From the NCBI GenBank assembly GCA_030627905.1, contig DAOVRZ010000040.1:1-42054 (forward strand): a DNA stretch of 42,054 nt, given 5' to 3'. The notes below the pieces were generated by a model. It was not told where the DNA came from, searched no databases, and saw only the letters and a program-made list of their open reading frames with translations. The DNA comes from JAGMES01 sp023128035. GTDB taxonomy: Bacteria > Bacillota > Halanaerobiia > DY22613. Shown one piece after another: positions 22,101 to 29,974 of this stretch. The first letter of the stretch is position 1. The number at the start of each line of letters is the position of its first letter. A program made the translations under genes and the position numbers.

Positions 22101-25100
22101 CCATTTGAGCTATTAATTGTTTTGCTTCAATTAAATCACGCAACATTGCTGTAACTTCTTCTTCAGCAAAAACCACTTCATTAAGTGCACTAACAACTTC
22201 TATTTCAGTAAACTCAATTGTATTCAATGCTTTAGCTACTTCTTGAGCGGAAAATTCTATAGTATTAAATGCTTTTATAACTTCTTGAACGGAGAATTCA
22301 ATAGCAGTTACTTCACCTCCATCTTGGAATCCTTGAACACCAACTAATCCACCAGTTCTGAATTTTTGAACATTATTAATGCCTTCTAATGTGGATATTT
22401 TATCTACGGTATTTGGTCTTCTGAGTCTTTCAAAAAATTCAACACCAAATTTATCCACAACATTTTTTGGTATAACAAATTCACCGGGTTCCAACATTGC
22501 TGGAACTATATCGCCTCTACCTGAGCCACTAATAAAACCACCTTCTTGTTTTTGAATAGTAGCAGGAACATAAATATTCATCCTAGCGAGTTGAGCAGTA
22601 ATATCATCTATTTTAAATTCAATAGTAGTACCGTCAAGCGCTTTCAACTGACGTATAATAGATGACATTTGTTCAAAAAATACATCAGCAAACTTTGTTT
22701 TTTCAAGTTCTTTTGCAATCTCAGTTGTAATTCTTTGAATATCACCCAACATTTCGTTTAATTTTGTATGTAAATTAGTAAGATTTTTTTGAATAACATT
22801 TCCAGATTTATCATATTCTGTTGCTATCCTAGCTGCTAATCTTTCCATTATTAAAAGATTTTCTCGTGTAGCACTAGGATCCACTTTACCAGTTATAAGA
22901 TTTAGAACTTGAAAACTTTCATTAAGTTTATTATAAGCTTTTTCTGCTGCATCAACATCTTTAACTCCAGATTTAAGTGCTCTTTCAATTCTAAGTACAT
23001 TTGTGGCAAATTGTTGTTTTCTAATATCTTCTTGGACACTACGAAGTGCTCTTTCTTCTGCTCCAATACGCGCTATATTTTGTGCCAATTCTCTAGCATG
23101 ACCAGTAAATAATTTAAAATCAACAGACCCTTCACGAAGACCACGATTCAATTCATTAATAACTTGCTGTGGACTTAATTGAGCTATCTCAAGAAGACTT
23201 TTACCAAGGGCCTTAGATGCAAAAATAGCAGATGTAAAAGGTCTTTGATCAAAATCAAATGCAACAAGAGGTTTGAACGCTTCTTCTAAAACATCGCCTA
23301 TAGCGCTAATATTTTCAAGTTGTTTTCCATACAAATTATTAATAGATTTAATTATTGTAGCTTGATGTTCTCTAACATTTTGTAATTTTTTCTCAGCTTG
23401 TATGATTTCACTTTTAATTATATCTTTTTGTTGATGATAAAGATCGTTTAATTTAAATTTTCTAGCTACTTCATCTTTACCATCAAGTGCTCTTTCTTTT
23501 TCAATAACATTTATTTCATTTTGAATCTGAGCTATTTTATTTAATGCTATTTCTTCTTCTAATGAACTAATGAGAATTTGATCTTTAACTTCTTTATTAT
23601 TCTCTAATTCTAAATTCATTTCTTGTATAGAATTAACTTGCTCTAGATATTTATTATTTACTTCTGCTTCTGCTTTTAAAGCCTTAATAACAGATTGTGT
23701 TCTTTTTGCAGCTAAATTAACTATTTTTCCTAAAGTAACAAGACGTTCTCTATCAAATCTTTTTTCTTCATCTTTCCCTTTTTTGACTTTTTCTATTAAT
23801 TTATTATAATGTTTAGTTTCTTTTACAAGTTTAGTATCTATGGCTAAAACATCTTGGCTGGTTTTTAACAATTTTGAATTAGATGCTAATGTTGAATCAA
23901 ATAATTGAACAGACTTTAATAATGCAAAATTTTGTTTAAATAATTCTTCAGTTTTTTTTCTATCTAAATCAAATGTTTTAGCTTTTAATTGTGCATCTTT
24001 AGCATCTAATATTCTTTGATCTTGTGCAATAATTTTTTTACTCATTAAGTCTTTTAGATATCTTTTTTCTTCTTTAATTATTTTTTGTTGATTAAGAAGT
24101 TCTGCTCTAATTTGACTTACTCTATCTTGACCATAATTAATTACTTTATTGCGAGCATCTTCTCCTTTAATTACTTCTAAATTTAATTGATGTGTCCAAT
24201 TAGCTTGAGCTAATAAAGCTTTTGCATGGCCTTCTAATGATTTTCTATGTCTCTCAAGTGTTTCTCCTCTTAAACCTTCTACATTTTTTAATTCAGTAGA
24301 TACTTTTTTCTCTGCTCTCATGTTTTTTATTTTTCTTAATATACCTCCTCCCGATTCTTTATTTGATTCTTTAATTAATTTTAAATTATTCCTTACTGCT
24401 TCTTCATTGGCTACATGCCCTCTGTATAATATTCCTGTTTGAGTAACTTGAACTCTTGTTGCATCTACTTGGTCTTTTGTATTCTGAGTTGTATCTTGAC
24501 TAATATTTCTGGTTCTTTGTAATAATTTTATTTCTTCATTCAATTGTAAATCAAAAGCAGTTGCGGCAGCTACTTGTCTTTGTTGCAAAACTACTAAAGT
24601 TTCATGTAATTTAACTTGATCTCCAAATAATGCATTAATTCCTTCCACAATTATTTTAAGATCATTTTTATTTTCTGAATAAAACTGTGCTTGTGAAAGA
24701 ATACTACGTTGTATCGATTCTATCTTTTTATTATTTTCTGCAAATTTAGCTGCTTCTTTAGAACTTTCTTCATAACCTTTTTTTGTTAATTCTGCATTTT
24801 CAGAAACAGATTCAAATAATGTAATAATTTGTTCATCATCTATTGTTAAATATTGTGTTAACTCTAATTTTTTTGTTACATCTTTTAATGTTGCATTAAA
24901 AGTGTTAGCTAATTCATCTGCATTCTTTTTTGCGTGTTCTACATTTAATGCAAAATCTTCTTCTCCATAAAGTAACGCTATTTTTATTTCTCTATCTGAT
25001 TCTGTAAGTAAATTGATTTTATCAATAGCATCTTGAATTTTTCTTTTCGCAATTTCAATATTTTCTTTTGGAATAATAAAATCATATTCAAATAAAAATT

Positions 25101-28100
25101 TAAGTCTCAATCCTTCAAGACCTGAAACAGTCTTCCCAAGTTTATCTATTTTCTCTTCTAAAGGTAATTCTGAAAGATTCTCTGCTGTGTCTCTAAGATA
25201 TTTTAATACATCGCCAAATGTTTTTGCACTTTCAGCAGAAGCATTTAAGGACGCTGCAAGAGTAAATACTCTGCTAATTGTTATTCCAAATGCTTTTGCT
25301 AATTCACCGTTACTTTTAGAAAGTTTAAATATATCTAATGCAGATGTTCTAGCTGTTTTTTGATATTTTGCTAATTCTTCTCGCATCTCTTTAAGTCGTT
25401 GTTCGCCTACTTTTACTTCTCCGGTGAAAAACATCAAAGCATCTGGATCCCAATATTTTTTAAATTCAACGCCTCTTTCAATTTGACTTCTTAATTTTGC
25501 AAAAGAAGCAGCAGCATCATCAATTCTATCAGCATATACTTTTATATTTTCTTCAAATGCTTCTTTTTCTTCTTCCTTCCGAGTATCAAGTAATGCTTGT
25601 ATTTCTGCTCTTTGTTTTCTAGTTTTATCAATAAATAAATCAATATCGTCACCTGAAACAGCGGCAGCGACGCCAAGTTCTCCATGCGCTCCAACGGCTT
25701 CAGATATTGCTTTACGTGTTTCTAATAAAGTAGTTCTACTTTCTTTATATGCTTGATTTACTTCTTCTAATTTAGCTATTGTGGCGTCATAAGAAGCTAA
25801 TCGTCCATCTATTTCTTTCTTTTCTTCTCTAATTTGATCAAGTCTTTCATTATTTGTTTCAATTAATCTTTCCTGTGCTGTTATAAGTCTATAGATTATA
25901 TAAATAATGCCAGCAATTAATGTTGCTATAAATAAATAAGGAAACGCAGCTATGAGAGCAGCACCAGCTGCTTTAGCTGTAGTAGCCATACTTATGAGAG
26001 CAACTTTTAATGAAAAAATTGATTTTGCTGTAATTAGCGCATTAGCTGCGCTCATTTTTAATGCGGTTCCATACCACCCCATTGCAACAGCGCCCTTAAC
26101 AGTAAACAATGCTGTAGTAGCTGTTGCGGTTCCAAGTTTTGTCATTGCAAGACCATATAATAATGTTACAATTTTAAGCATTATAAAAATAGAAACCAAT
26201 CTAACTAAATAACCAAGTATTTTTTCTAAACCAGTATTTCTTATTGATTCAGCAAATATATTAATTGCTCTAACAACTTTAAGAATAATAAAAGCAAGAG
26301 GTTCAATAGCGGCACGACCAAGTCTTAACATATTTTCAGTAAAAACTTTTAGTTGACCTACAGCTTTTTTACGATGTATTAATGCCATTGTTTCTGCTGC
26401 ACCAGCAGAACTATTTTCTAATTTATCAATAGTCTTTTTTAATTCATCGAATTGTTTTGTAAGAACAATAACTGCATTTGCTCCACGAAGACCAAATCTT
26501 TCAAAAACAACAGATATTTGTTCAGCTGTAACAGCACCAGTTTGCATACGTTTACTAATTTGTTCCATAACATCTAAGAAATCTAAAGGCTTATCTGGGT
26601 CGATTGCAACACCAAATGATTCAGCAAACTGATCCATTTCTTTTGACATACGGGAGAAAATAACACGTAGTGCTCTGCCAGACATACCACCGCGAATAAA
26701 GTTATTATGCAAAAGAGCAACAATTCCTGAAGTTTGTTCTAAAGTAAGATTTAACTGACGAGAAACAGGAAGAGCAAATTTCATTGCTTGAGTAAAGTCG
26801 CCAATTTCAACTTGATTGTCTCGGTAAGTAGCAGCAATAATATCATTTATTCTTGCGAATTGAGCTGTTTGATCACCAACGTCTTCAAGTTGCCCTCCCA
26901 ACAAACGATAAGTAGCGGCAATAGTTTTAGTTGTATTTGTTACATCTGCTCCAGTTGCCTGGATCAGATTCATTGTTGATTCTAAGGCCGCAATTGATTC
27001 TTCAGCTTGAAGACCGGCGCTGCCAAATTGGAAAACAGCTTCGCTGACATCATTGATAGATATACCAGTAACAGCAGCAGTTGTTTCAATAGCATTTTGA
27101 AGAGCAACAAAACGCTCTTCAAAAAGAAGAACAGACGAACGTGAAACAGCAAATGCTCTTGCTGTTCTATCAGAGAGTTCAATAAGTGAAGTAAATGCTA
27201 CTTTTAATTTAGCTATTGCACCAAAAATTAAAATTGTAGACGCGAAATACAATAATTGTGTTCTAATAACTCTAGTAAAACCTTCATTTAATTTTCCAAG
27301 AAAACCAATTTGTTTTTCTTGTGCTTTAATAACGCCTTGACTTGTTTTAATTTGGTCTTTTTGAACATTGTCATATACTTTAGCAGAAGCAACAGATCGT
27401 TTAAATGCTTGTTGTCTAGCTGATAATGTTTTTCTTGCTTGTTCAAGTTCTTGTTGTGCTAATATCTTAGATTGTTGTGCTGCTTTTAATTGCTTTTGTG
27501 CTGCCTTACTATATCCTTGTGCTATAAGATTCTGAGCAGCACGTACTTCCATTGCGGCCGTGTTATGAACAGCGGCAGTTTTTAAAGCTACTTGTGCTGA
27601 TGCGCGTTGAACTTGATTATGTGATTCTATAAGGGCTTTTGATGATTTTATTCTGTTGTCATATGCAGCAAGAGCTTGTGTTGCTGCTTCTACAGATTTC
27701 TTTTGTGCTTCTGCGCCACTAGTACCGGCCCCAAAAGTACCAACTGGTGCTTGAGCCAATGTTGTGCGTTGTTGTGCTGCTCTAGCTCGTTCTTTTTCAA
27801 GTTGAGCTACTTTACCGGTAAGTTCAATAGCTTTGATTTTTTCTTTATTTAAATTTTTCTGAGATTGTTCTAATCGTTTTGCAGCATTTATTTGAGTTCT
27901 AGTTGCATCTTTAATTGTAATTGCAACTTGTTTTTCTAAATTTAATCTTTCTTGAGCTGTTTTTGATAATACTTTAATTTTTGAATTAACTTTAGCAACT
28001 TCTTTTGCTGTTATTCTATAATTCTCTGCAATATTTTTTACATCAACTCCAAGTTGTTCTGCGGCAAAACCAGATTTATACAATAACTTAATATTTTTAA

Positions 28101-28686
28101 ATTGAGTAGCATTAGACAGCCTAAATGCCTCAACCATTCCTTGAGCTTTATTAATTAATTTTTGCTGTACTACTTCACCTGTTTTATCGGCTTCTGTTAA
28201 TCTCCTTCTAACTGATAAAAGTTTTTGTAAATTATTTTCAAGTTTTCCTTGCGCCGCTCTTACACTACTTATTCTACTTTTGGCCTTTTTTAATTCTTCA
28301 TCTGCTAATTTTGATGTAGAAGCTTTTGACGCTACTTTACCTAAATTAGCTAATTCATTTGCTAAATTACTTATACGAGTTTTGACTTTTTCTGTACTTT
28401 CTCCTGTTTGTTTTATTTCTTGATTGATTCTACCAATACCGGCTGTACTACCAGTAGCTTTCAATCTTTCTATTGCTGCGCTTATCTTAAAAAATGCTTC
28501 AGATGCTTTATCAATATTCCCTGATTTTATTTCACCACCAGCTTGATTAATTGCGGCTAACCCCGTTGCTGCTGCTTTAGATGAAGATACAAATGCTTCT
28601 AACTCCTTTGCTAAAGCAGCTATCCTTCCGAGTTCTCTGATAGATATGTTGACGCCGAAGTTGATACTTCGGCCACCGGCTGCCAT
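16147..28686 (-). CDS. Tail tape measure protein (4179 aa)
   Basis: This protein sets tail length and is ejected with the DNA during infection. ATG at 28686 has AAAGG about 10 bases upstream; the stop is TAA. Residues ~1-470 are coiled coil. A TP901-type core (PhageMin_Tail) lies at ~520-790 with the characteristic VTGISINDVSEA and FNxFIRGGMSGRAL-like segments. Hydrophobic segments occur at ~479-500, 822-852, 905-934 and 3560-3612, and a glycine-zipper stretch lies at ~3205-3295. Long K/E-rich coiled coils fill ~950-2000. The tape-measure motif PAMLEPGEFVI occurs at 2062, 2453 and 2767, and a related QGGIF...LALLL..GEGIL unit occurs at 3886 and 3975. No peptidase or lysozyme signature is seen. 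At about 1.5 angstrom per residue it predicts a tail near 630 nm. Confidence 0.95.
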   Translation of the reverse strand: MAAGGRSINFGVNISIRELGRIAALAKELEAFVSSSKAAATGLAAINQAGGEIKSGNIDKASEAFFKISAAIERLKATGSTAGIGRINQEIKQTGESTEKVKTRISNLANELANLGKVASKASTSKLADEELKKAKSRISSVRAAQGKLENNLQKLLSVRRRLTEADKTGEVVQQKLINKAQGMVEAFRLSNATQFKNIKLLYKSGFAAEQLGVDVKNIAENYRITAKEVAKVNSKIKVLSKTAQERLNLEKQVAITIKDATRTQINAAKRLEQSQKNLNKEKIKAIELTGKVAQLEKERARAAQQRTTLAQAPVGTFGAGTSGAEAQKKSVEAATQALAAYDNRIKSSKALIESHNQVQRASAQVALKTAAVHNTAAMEVRAAQNLIAQGYSKAAQKQLKAAQQSKILAQQELEQARKTLSARQQAFKRSVASAKVYDNVQKDQIKTSQGVIKAQEKQIGFLGKLNEGFTRVIRTQLLYFASTILIFGAIAKLKVAFTSLIELSDRTARAFAVSRSSVLLFEERFVALQNAIETTAAVTGISINDVSEAVFQFGSAGLQAEESIAALESTMNLIQATGADVTNTTKTIAATYRLLGGQLEDVGDQTAQFARINDIIAATYRDNQVEIGDFTQAMKFALPVSRQLNLTLEQTSGIVALLHNNFIRGGMSGRALRVIFSRMSKEMDQFAESFGVAIDPDKPLDFLDVMEQISKRMQTGAVTAEQISVVFERFGLRGANAVIVLTKQFDELKKTIDKLENSSAGAAETMALIHRKKAVGQLKVFTENMLRLGRAAIEPLAFIILKVVRAINIFAESIRNTGLEKILGYLVRLVSIFIMLKIVTLLYGLAMTKLGTATATTALFTVKGAVAMGWYGTALKMSAANALITAKSIFSLKVALISMATTAKAAGAALIAAFPYLFIATLIAGIIYIIYRLITAQERLIETNNERLDQIREEKKEIDGRLASYDATIAKLEEVNQAYKESRTTLLETRKAISEAVGAHGELGVAAAVSGDDIDLFIDKTRKQRAEIQALLDTRKEEEKEAFEENIKVYADRIDDAAASFAKLRSQIERGVEFKKYWDPDALMFFTGEVKVGEQRLKEMREELAKYQKTARTSALDIFKLSKSNGELAKAFGITISRVFTLAASLNASAESAKTFGDVLKYLRDTAENLSELPLEEKIDKLGKTVSGLEGLRLKFLFEYDFIIPKENIEIAKRKIQDAIDKINLLTESDREIKIALLYGEEDFALNVEHAKKNADELANTFNATLKDVTKKLELTQYLTIDDEQIITLFESVSENAELTKKGYEESSKEAAKFAENNKKIESIQRSILSQAQFYSENKNDLKIIVEGINALFGDQVKLHETLVVLQQRQVAAATAFDLQLNEEIKLLQRTRNISQDTTQNTKDQVDATRVQVTQTGILYRGHVANEEAVRNNLKLIKESNKESGGGILRKIKNMRAEKKVSTELKNVEGLRGETLERHRKSLEGHAKALLAQANWTHQLNLEVIKGEDARNKVINYGQDRVSQIRAELLNQQKIIKEEKRYLKDLMSKKIIAQDQRILDAKDAQLKAKTFDLDRKKTEELFKQNFALLKSVQLFDSTLASNSKLLKTSQDVLAIDTKLVKETKHYNKLIEKVKKGKDEEKRFDRERLVTLGKIVNLAAKRTQSVIKALKAEAEVNNKYLEQVNSIQEMNLELENNKEVKDQILISSLEEEIALNKIAQIQNEINVIEKERALDGKDEVARKFKLNDLYHQQKDIIKSEIIQAEKKLQNVREHQATIIKSINNLYGKQLENISAIGDVLEEAFKPLVAFDFDQRPFTSAIFASKALGKSLLEIAQLSPQQVINELNRGLREGSVDFKLFTGHARELAQNIARIGAEERALRSVQEDIRKQQFATNVLRIERALKSGVKDVDAAEKAYNKLNESFQVLNLITGKVDPSATRENLLIMERLAARIATEYDKSGNVIQKNLTNLHTKLNEMLGDIQRITTEIAKELEKTKFADVFFEQMSSIIRQLKALDGTTIEFKIDDITAQLARMNIYVPATIQKQEGGFISGSGRGDIVPAMLEPGEFVIPKNVVDKFGVEFFERLRRPNTVDKISTLEGINNVQKFRTGGLVGVQGFQDGGEVTAIEFSVQEVIKAFNTIEFSAQEVAKALNTIEFTEIEVVSALNEVVFAEEEVTAMLRDLIEAKQLIAQMGGEERFGPGRMEALLAGPIEVFREIAQMYRESDIEDVVEAAFANVVIETSPNFEAIVDEAFANMTVTDNLNTDKMIAKSQEIKTLIAQIKEQDRIAPGDEERWMSFSLEYLKEMASLPEKLDLLAKIGKEQIGPEKRQELLALPVEELRELAQSFKKVPLIDISDETKELLAQQDIQINLIYEDQFNVLKKALASLDPTNIRLAFSETGLDVIISKTKEAQIPQEMFADVPGALGGQQPRGRQTGGFVSGIGSGDIIPAMLEPGEFVIPRNVVDKLGVNFFNNLIHVEKTEGYKFGGIVGYQEGGVAAEEQNIVYMSDPITSSMLALGDIIVKSIEGYGALGTVIKDTIGKSIEGYEALGTVIKDTVLQFGESDKLLGEQELQMAESLFDNLEDEFSIFRQHGEFDIEKLSKESPELVSAICDIKNVIYNYQTAEERTILLTRERATQLEDILTSNKALANTMYKFNEDLQLLRESSGDVTRANKGLIGVIEASVAKEIPNIANIGMLQVSEDISKQIEKKIGQEISPNVVILTANKVEFERQPIPERAIATVPGFQIGGPVPGIGSGDIVPAMLEPGEFVIRKDIVEKLGLGFFKDLNKFRMGGVVGLQDGGVVTASPISFVNSEIEIFGNTLSVINEKFKSFGEILDKILFSAEKIPTEEPLPSSKESVSVIPEINEEGLMNLSKAVMETVFPAAMEPFVEQAKAASEEFDKIAEDTKNIAEDTKEIEKNIESEEFQKIAVELEKAKTLNVDFVNKLKELANVSKKDIDISKWGALVELARELKIDPLIILQMEQIAVETDSTSVAMNKLTQESGNYFSQIKDIIAGVGKGTIPAGRAIAGVRAIISKFKSEVSNANKEVVEFAEALLSAFGPKLRAAIQSTVKLFKDVFGRILPGLFGGFLDSFIKTQVDIVAGANEAAKNTSDSFLDARADLVESLKRNEISYFDYFNKLEDLNKDTSDNMADAAIQAEEDRVEAVGDAIVGLTSTIMDEISKWIDGFDDFFGRIIDGFVDIGVGIADSLGEVGALIGQIVEVGIGALGAAGGAIGGGGIAAAVGAAAGSVVPGVGTAIGGAAGVAIGAIVGGAVGSVLKTAIPIVGDIIKAFEQMASAAIKGILDIIPYIIELGAMRKEEFEALVGYTDESGEYIKGVLELLPGDIETFTTQFAERLPIIVEKFEELLPDIITALVGGVNSAERMLEGAIPTVFRVITENLEKIIDLAIPQFFRFFNSVLDSLPNLFTSIFNSIVSSARKILSGDQLTVLFQNIVDTITEIFTSFAKDFAQPLSEALKENLPTIITSMTDTLVDAIPILTDAMVMIIDAMISVLSDPAIQAAIRRAIFALLGAMSDAFRELFPIYTAIQNFVTFLGNIVNLYFLPLIIAIGLVVGPLIASAAALIIIVGIIGGIVLKPIIDIFTFFADVIKAVSEKLKESEKIKESIAKIQKAFDRIGKAFSRLFAAFSPDKANPELINDIADAIVYLIENGLMLLVPVIELVADGLVWLIEKYTEAIESSGDLIHVYDLFVNIFQTIKDNIPYLEELREVMRLLGELIETILIAAFNNIMAAINNVIDAWNDFVEFVDLILSPIFSVLEEVWQNFVDWVSDIVSPVLDPVMEAWQNFVDFIDNTVIAAFDNLKQIIQTIINLIPGVDTGDTDDTTTSDNRFVEAGNRFAEGDILGGFGAIITGKHQGGIFSTPTDPNSLMFADMLGLRMDEGLALLLEGEGILTQAGVEAIGGEKTIKQINEGKNPFTGEQNFDTMQFDELELDIPPWMLEGFHQGGIFNVPTDPNSRAFYEMLGLHSNEGLALLLDGEGILTRNGVEAIGGASAIAQFNDGENPYAADMPDMPHKSPKAAKAAAEAAAKAAAKAEAKAEAKAAAQMSSASSYDSDNIDNGYGSDNVGVSGQTRADTGVGTYDTGMSTTQKTNIEVNIDMSGSQFQSETIADDVEEQIVGSMQNQEGAMYEEIDTKYGNDTMSGVKRR
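16461..16536 (-). repeat. Low-complexity Ala/Lys/Glu helix-encoding repeat
   Basis: Short GCA/AAG/GAG-type triplets repeat here and encode alternating AKAEAKAEAKAA-like residues, about tape measure residues 4047-4078. It is likely a single rigid alpha-helix near the C-terminus and is prone to slippage expansion or contraction. Confidence 0.7.
21005..21112 (-). repeat. 54-bp tandem duplication in tape measure gene
   Basis: Two 54-base units starting at 21005 and 21059 are almost identical. Each encodes 18 residues of the form I-x-K-SIEGY-x-ALGTVIKDT, about tape measure residues 2526-2561. The high DNA identity suggests a recent duplication. Confidence 0.85.
22135..22302 (-). repeat. Four tandem 14-residue repeats in tape measure gene
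   Basis: Residues ~2129-2184 contain four consecutive 14-residue units, beginning IEFSVQEVIKAFNT and IEFSAQEVAKALNT and then drifting to IEFTEIEVVSALNE and VVFAEEEVTAMLRD. The period is 42 bases. Divergence increases along the array. Confidence 0.8.
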
Positions 28687-28735
28687 TTTCTATTAACCTT
28701 TTATATTAATAATTTTCAAGATACTTATCTTATAC

Positions 28736-29727
28736 TTATCTTCTTCTCGCTCTTGAAGCCTTACCAGAACGTGGTTTACCCATTTTTGAGCCTTTACTTT
28801 TACCACCTTTTTTACGATTAGCTTCAGATTCTTTCTGTCGTTTTTTCATTTCTTCATTTTCAATTGCTCTCTGTTCTCCGATAACAGTACGATAACATTC
28901 AAAATAATAACTAGTATGATTAAGTAAACCTCCATCTACTAATGGAGTATGCATATCTGAAGACCAGTTTATCAGGTCTATCGTTCTTGTCAATCCCATG
29001 TTATCTGACATGGTGGCTACTGGACAAGAATCTATTTCATAATCGCATACCACTAATGATGGTGTTTGTTTTGGTTTTGGTTTTTCTACAACTATTTCAC
29101 CTTTTTTCTTTTGTTTTTTTCTTTTAAAACCAAACTCATATTTTCTAAGAGAAGATTCTTCATGTTTTTGTTCAAGTAAAGTCTTTTGTTTTTTATCTAT
29201 AAATGGACAATTTCTCTCTAATTGCAGACTATTACCTTCGTGTGACATACAGTAGTCACACGTCCATTCTTTTTGACGTTGCTTAGGGCTATCACCAGAA
29301 GCTAAGAAATACCGAAAGCGAACGATATCTCTTAGCTTTACTCTTCCCCCTCGTCAAGTTCAGCTTCACCGCGAGCAAAATCAACAATCTCAGCACGATT
29401 TTTGATGTGGATCATTTCAATCATTCCATCGATATCCTTTTTATCGAATTCGACGTATCTTTTGCTATCCTCAGTGGAATCAGGATGTTCAAAATTATCC
29501 CATCCATCAAGACAATCTTTAAGAGTTTCAAGAGATTGTGTGCCTGTAAGAAGCCTTTCCTTGCGGCTTGAACCAGCACCCTTGATATCAAAGATTTGAT
29601 CACCTAATTGTGCTGCTTTATAGGGATCAAGGAACTTAACCTTGAAAATTGTTTGATCTTTTTTCTTCTTTTTGCGGTCTTCTTTACAAACAAAATCATA
29701 GGCGTGGTTTGCTCTGATCGCTTTCAT
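28736..29727 (-). CDS. Tail assembly chaperone fusion (GT-like), made by -1 frameshift
   Basis: This is the predicted product of a -1 frameshift at GGGGGAA (29344-29350). About 127 residues of the upstream chaperone are joined to a 203-residue extension, giving ~330 residues. The extension frame is open from just after a TGA at the slip site down to TAA at 28736, and its first 33 codons precede the only ATG (29248). That ATG has no ribosome binding site. The extension carries WTCDYC at the junction, a further Cys and His nearby (fusion residues ~157, 160, 163, 174), and a very basic C-terminus (GKPRSGKASRARRR). In lambda and most siphophages, GT links the G-coated tape measure to tube subunits. 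Position between the tube and tape measure genes matches exactly. Confidence 0.85.
29299..29350 (-). promoter_or_regulatory. -1 programmed ribosomal frameshift element
   Basis: Read on the minus strand: slippery GGGGGAA (29350-29344; zero-frame codons GGG then GAA), then the 5-base spacer GAGTA, then a hairpin at 29338-29299. The stem is AAGCTAAGAGATATCG paired with CGGTATTTCTTAGCTT, 16 consecutive pairs of which two are G-U, closing an 8-base loop TTCGCTTT. The spacer length and strong hairpin match known -1 frameshift stimulators. The P-site Gly codon re-pairs perfectly; the A-site Glu codon re-pairs with GGA through a middle G-U. The zero-frame stop TAA straddles the foot of the stem. Confidence 0.88.
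29338..29727 (-). CDS. Tail assembly chaperone (G-like), 129 aa
   Basis: ATG at 29727 follows an excellent ribosome binding site (AAAAGGAG, 29734-29738 core), which decides the start. The 129-residue product ends in an acidic tail (AELDEGEE) and TAA at 29338. Its composition is alpha-helical and charged. It sits between the tail tube gene and the tape measure, which is the conserved site of tail assembly chaperone G. From family knowledge, it coats the nascent tape measure and is absent from the mature virion. The frame remains open for 81 more codons upstream to an ATG at 29970 that lacks a binding site. That longer form, with a hydrophobic N-terminus, is considered less likely. Confidence 0.85.
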   Translation of the reverse strand: MKAIRANHAYDFVCKEDRKKKKKDQTIFKVKFLDPYKAAQLGDQIFDIKGAGSSRKERLLTGTQSLETLKDCLDGWDNFEHPDSTEDSKRYVEFDKKDIDGMIEMIHIKNRAEIVDFARGEAELDEGEE

Positions 29728-29791
29728 TATTGTCTCCTTTTCTTTTATCTGTGTGGCATACGCCAGACTCTCTAGCGATACCTCTCGCATT

Positions 29792-29820
29792 ATCTTATAC
29801 GCTCTCTTCCTTAACTTCAA
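29792..29820 (-). promoter_or_regulatory. Candidate sigma70-type promoter for tail chaperone / tape measure genes
   Basis: On the minus strand TTGAAG (29820-29815) and TAAGAT (29797-29792) are separated by 17 bases, each two mismatches from consensus. The site lies downstream of the terminator and 65 bases upstream of the chaperone start. Weak evidence, because phages often use their own sigma factors. Confidence 0.3.
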
Positions 29821-29974
29821 GGCTATCTTTGTTCGATAACCTCCCATAAATCCAAAGGTTTCATAAGCAGATTTCAGTAATTTATTTGCAATTAAATTAT
29901 AGACTATAGCTATAAGAATAAATGGAGAATGAAATGCAATAGCTAACCAAAATGAAATCCTTATAATCATTATA

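Noticed and set aside
28715..28745. Tandem GATAAGTATA repeat after the chaperone stop as a regulatory site
   Set aside because: It is only two short copies in an AT-rich 49-base gap and has no matching partner elsewhere in the window; most likely chance or slippage.
28736..29248. Stand-alone gene starting at ATG 29248
   Set aside because: No ribosome binding site, the frame is open upstream to the slip site, and the Cys-rich part would be cut; better explained as the frameshift extension.
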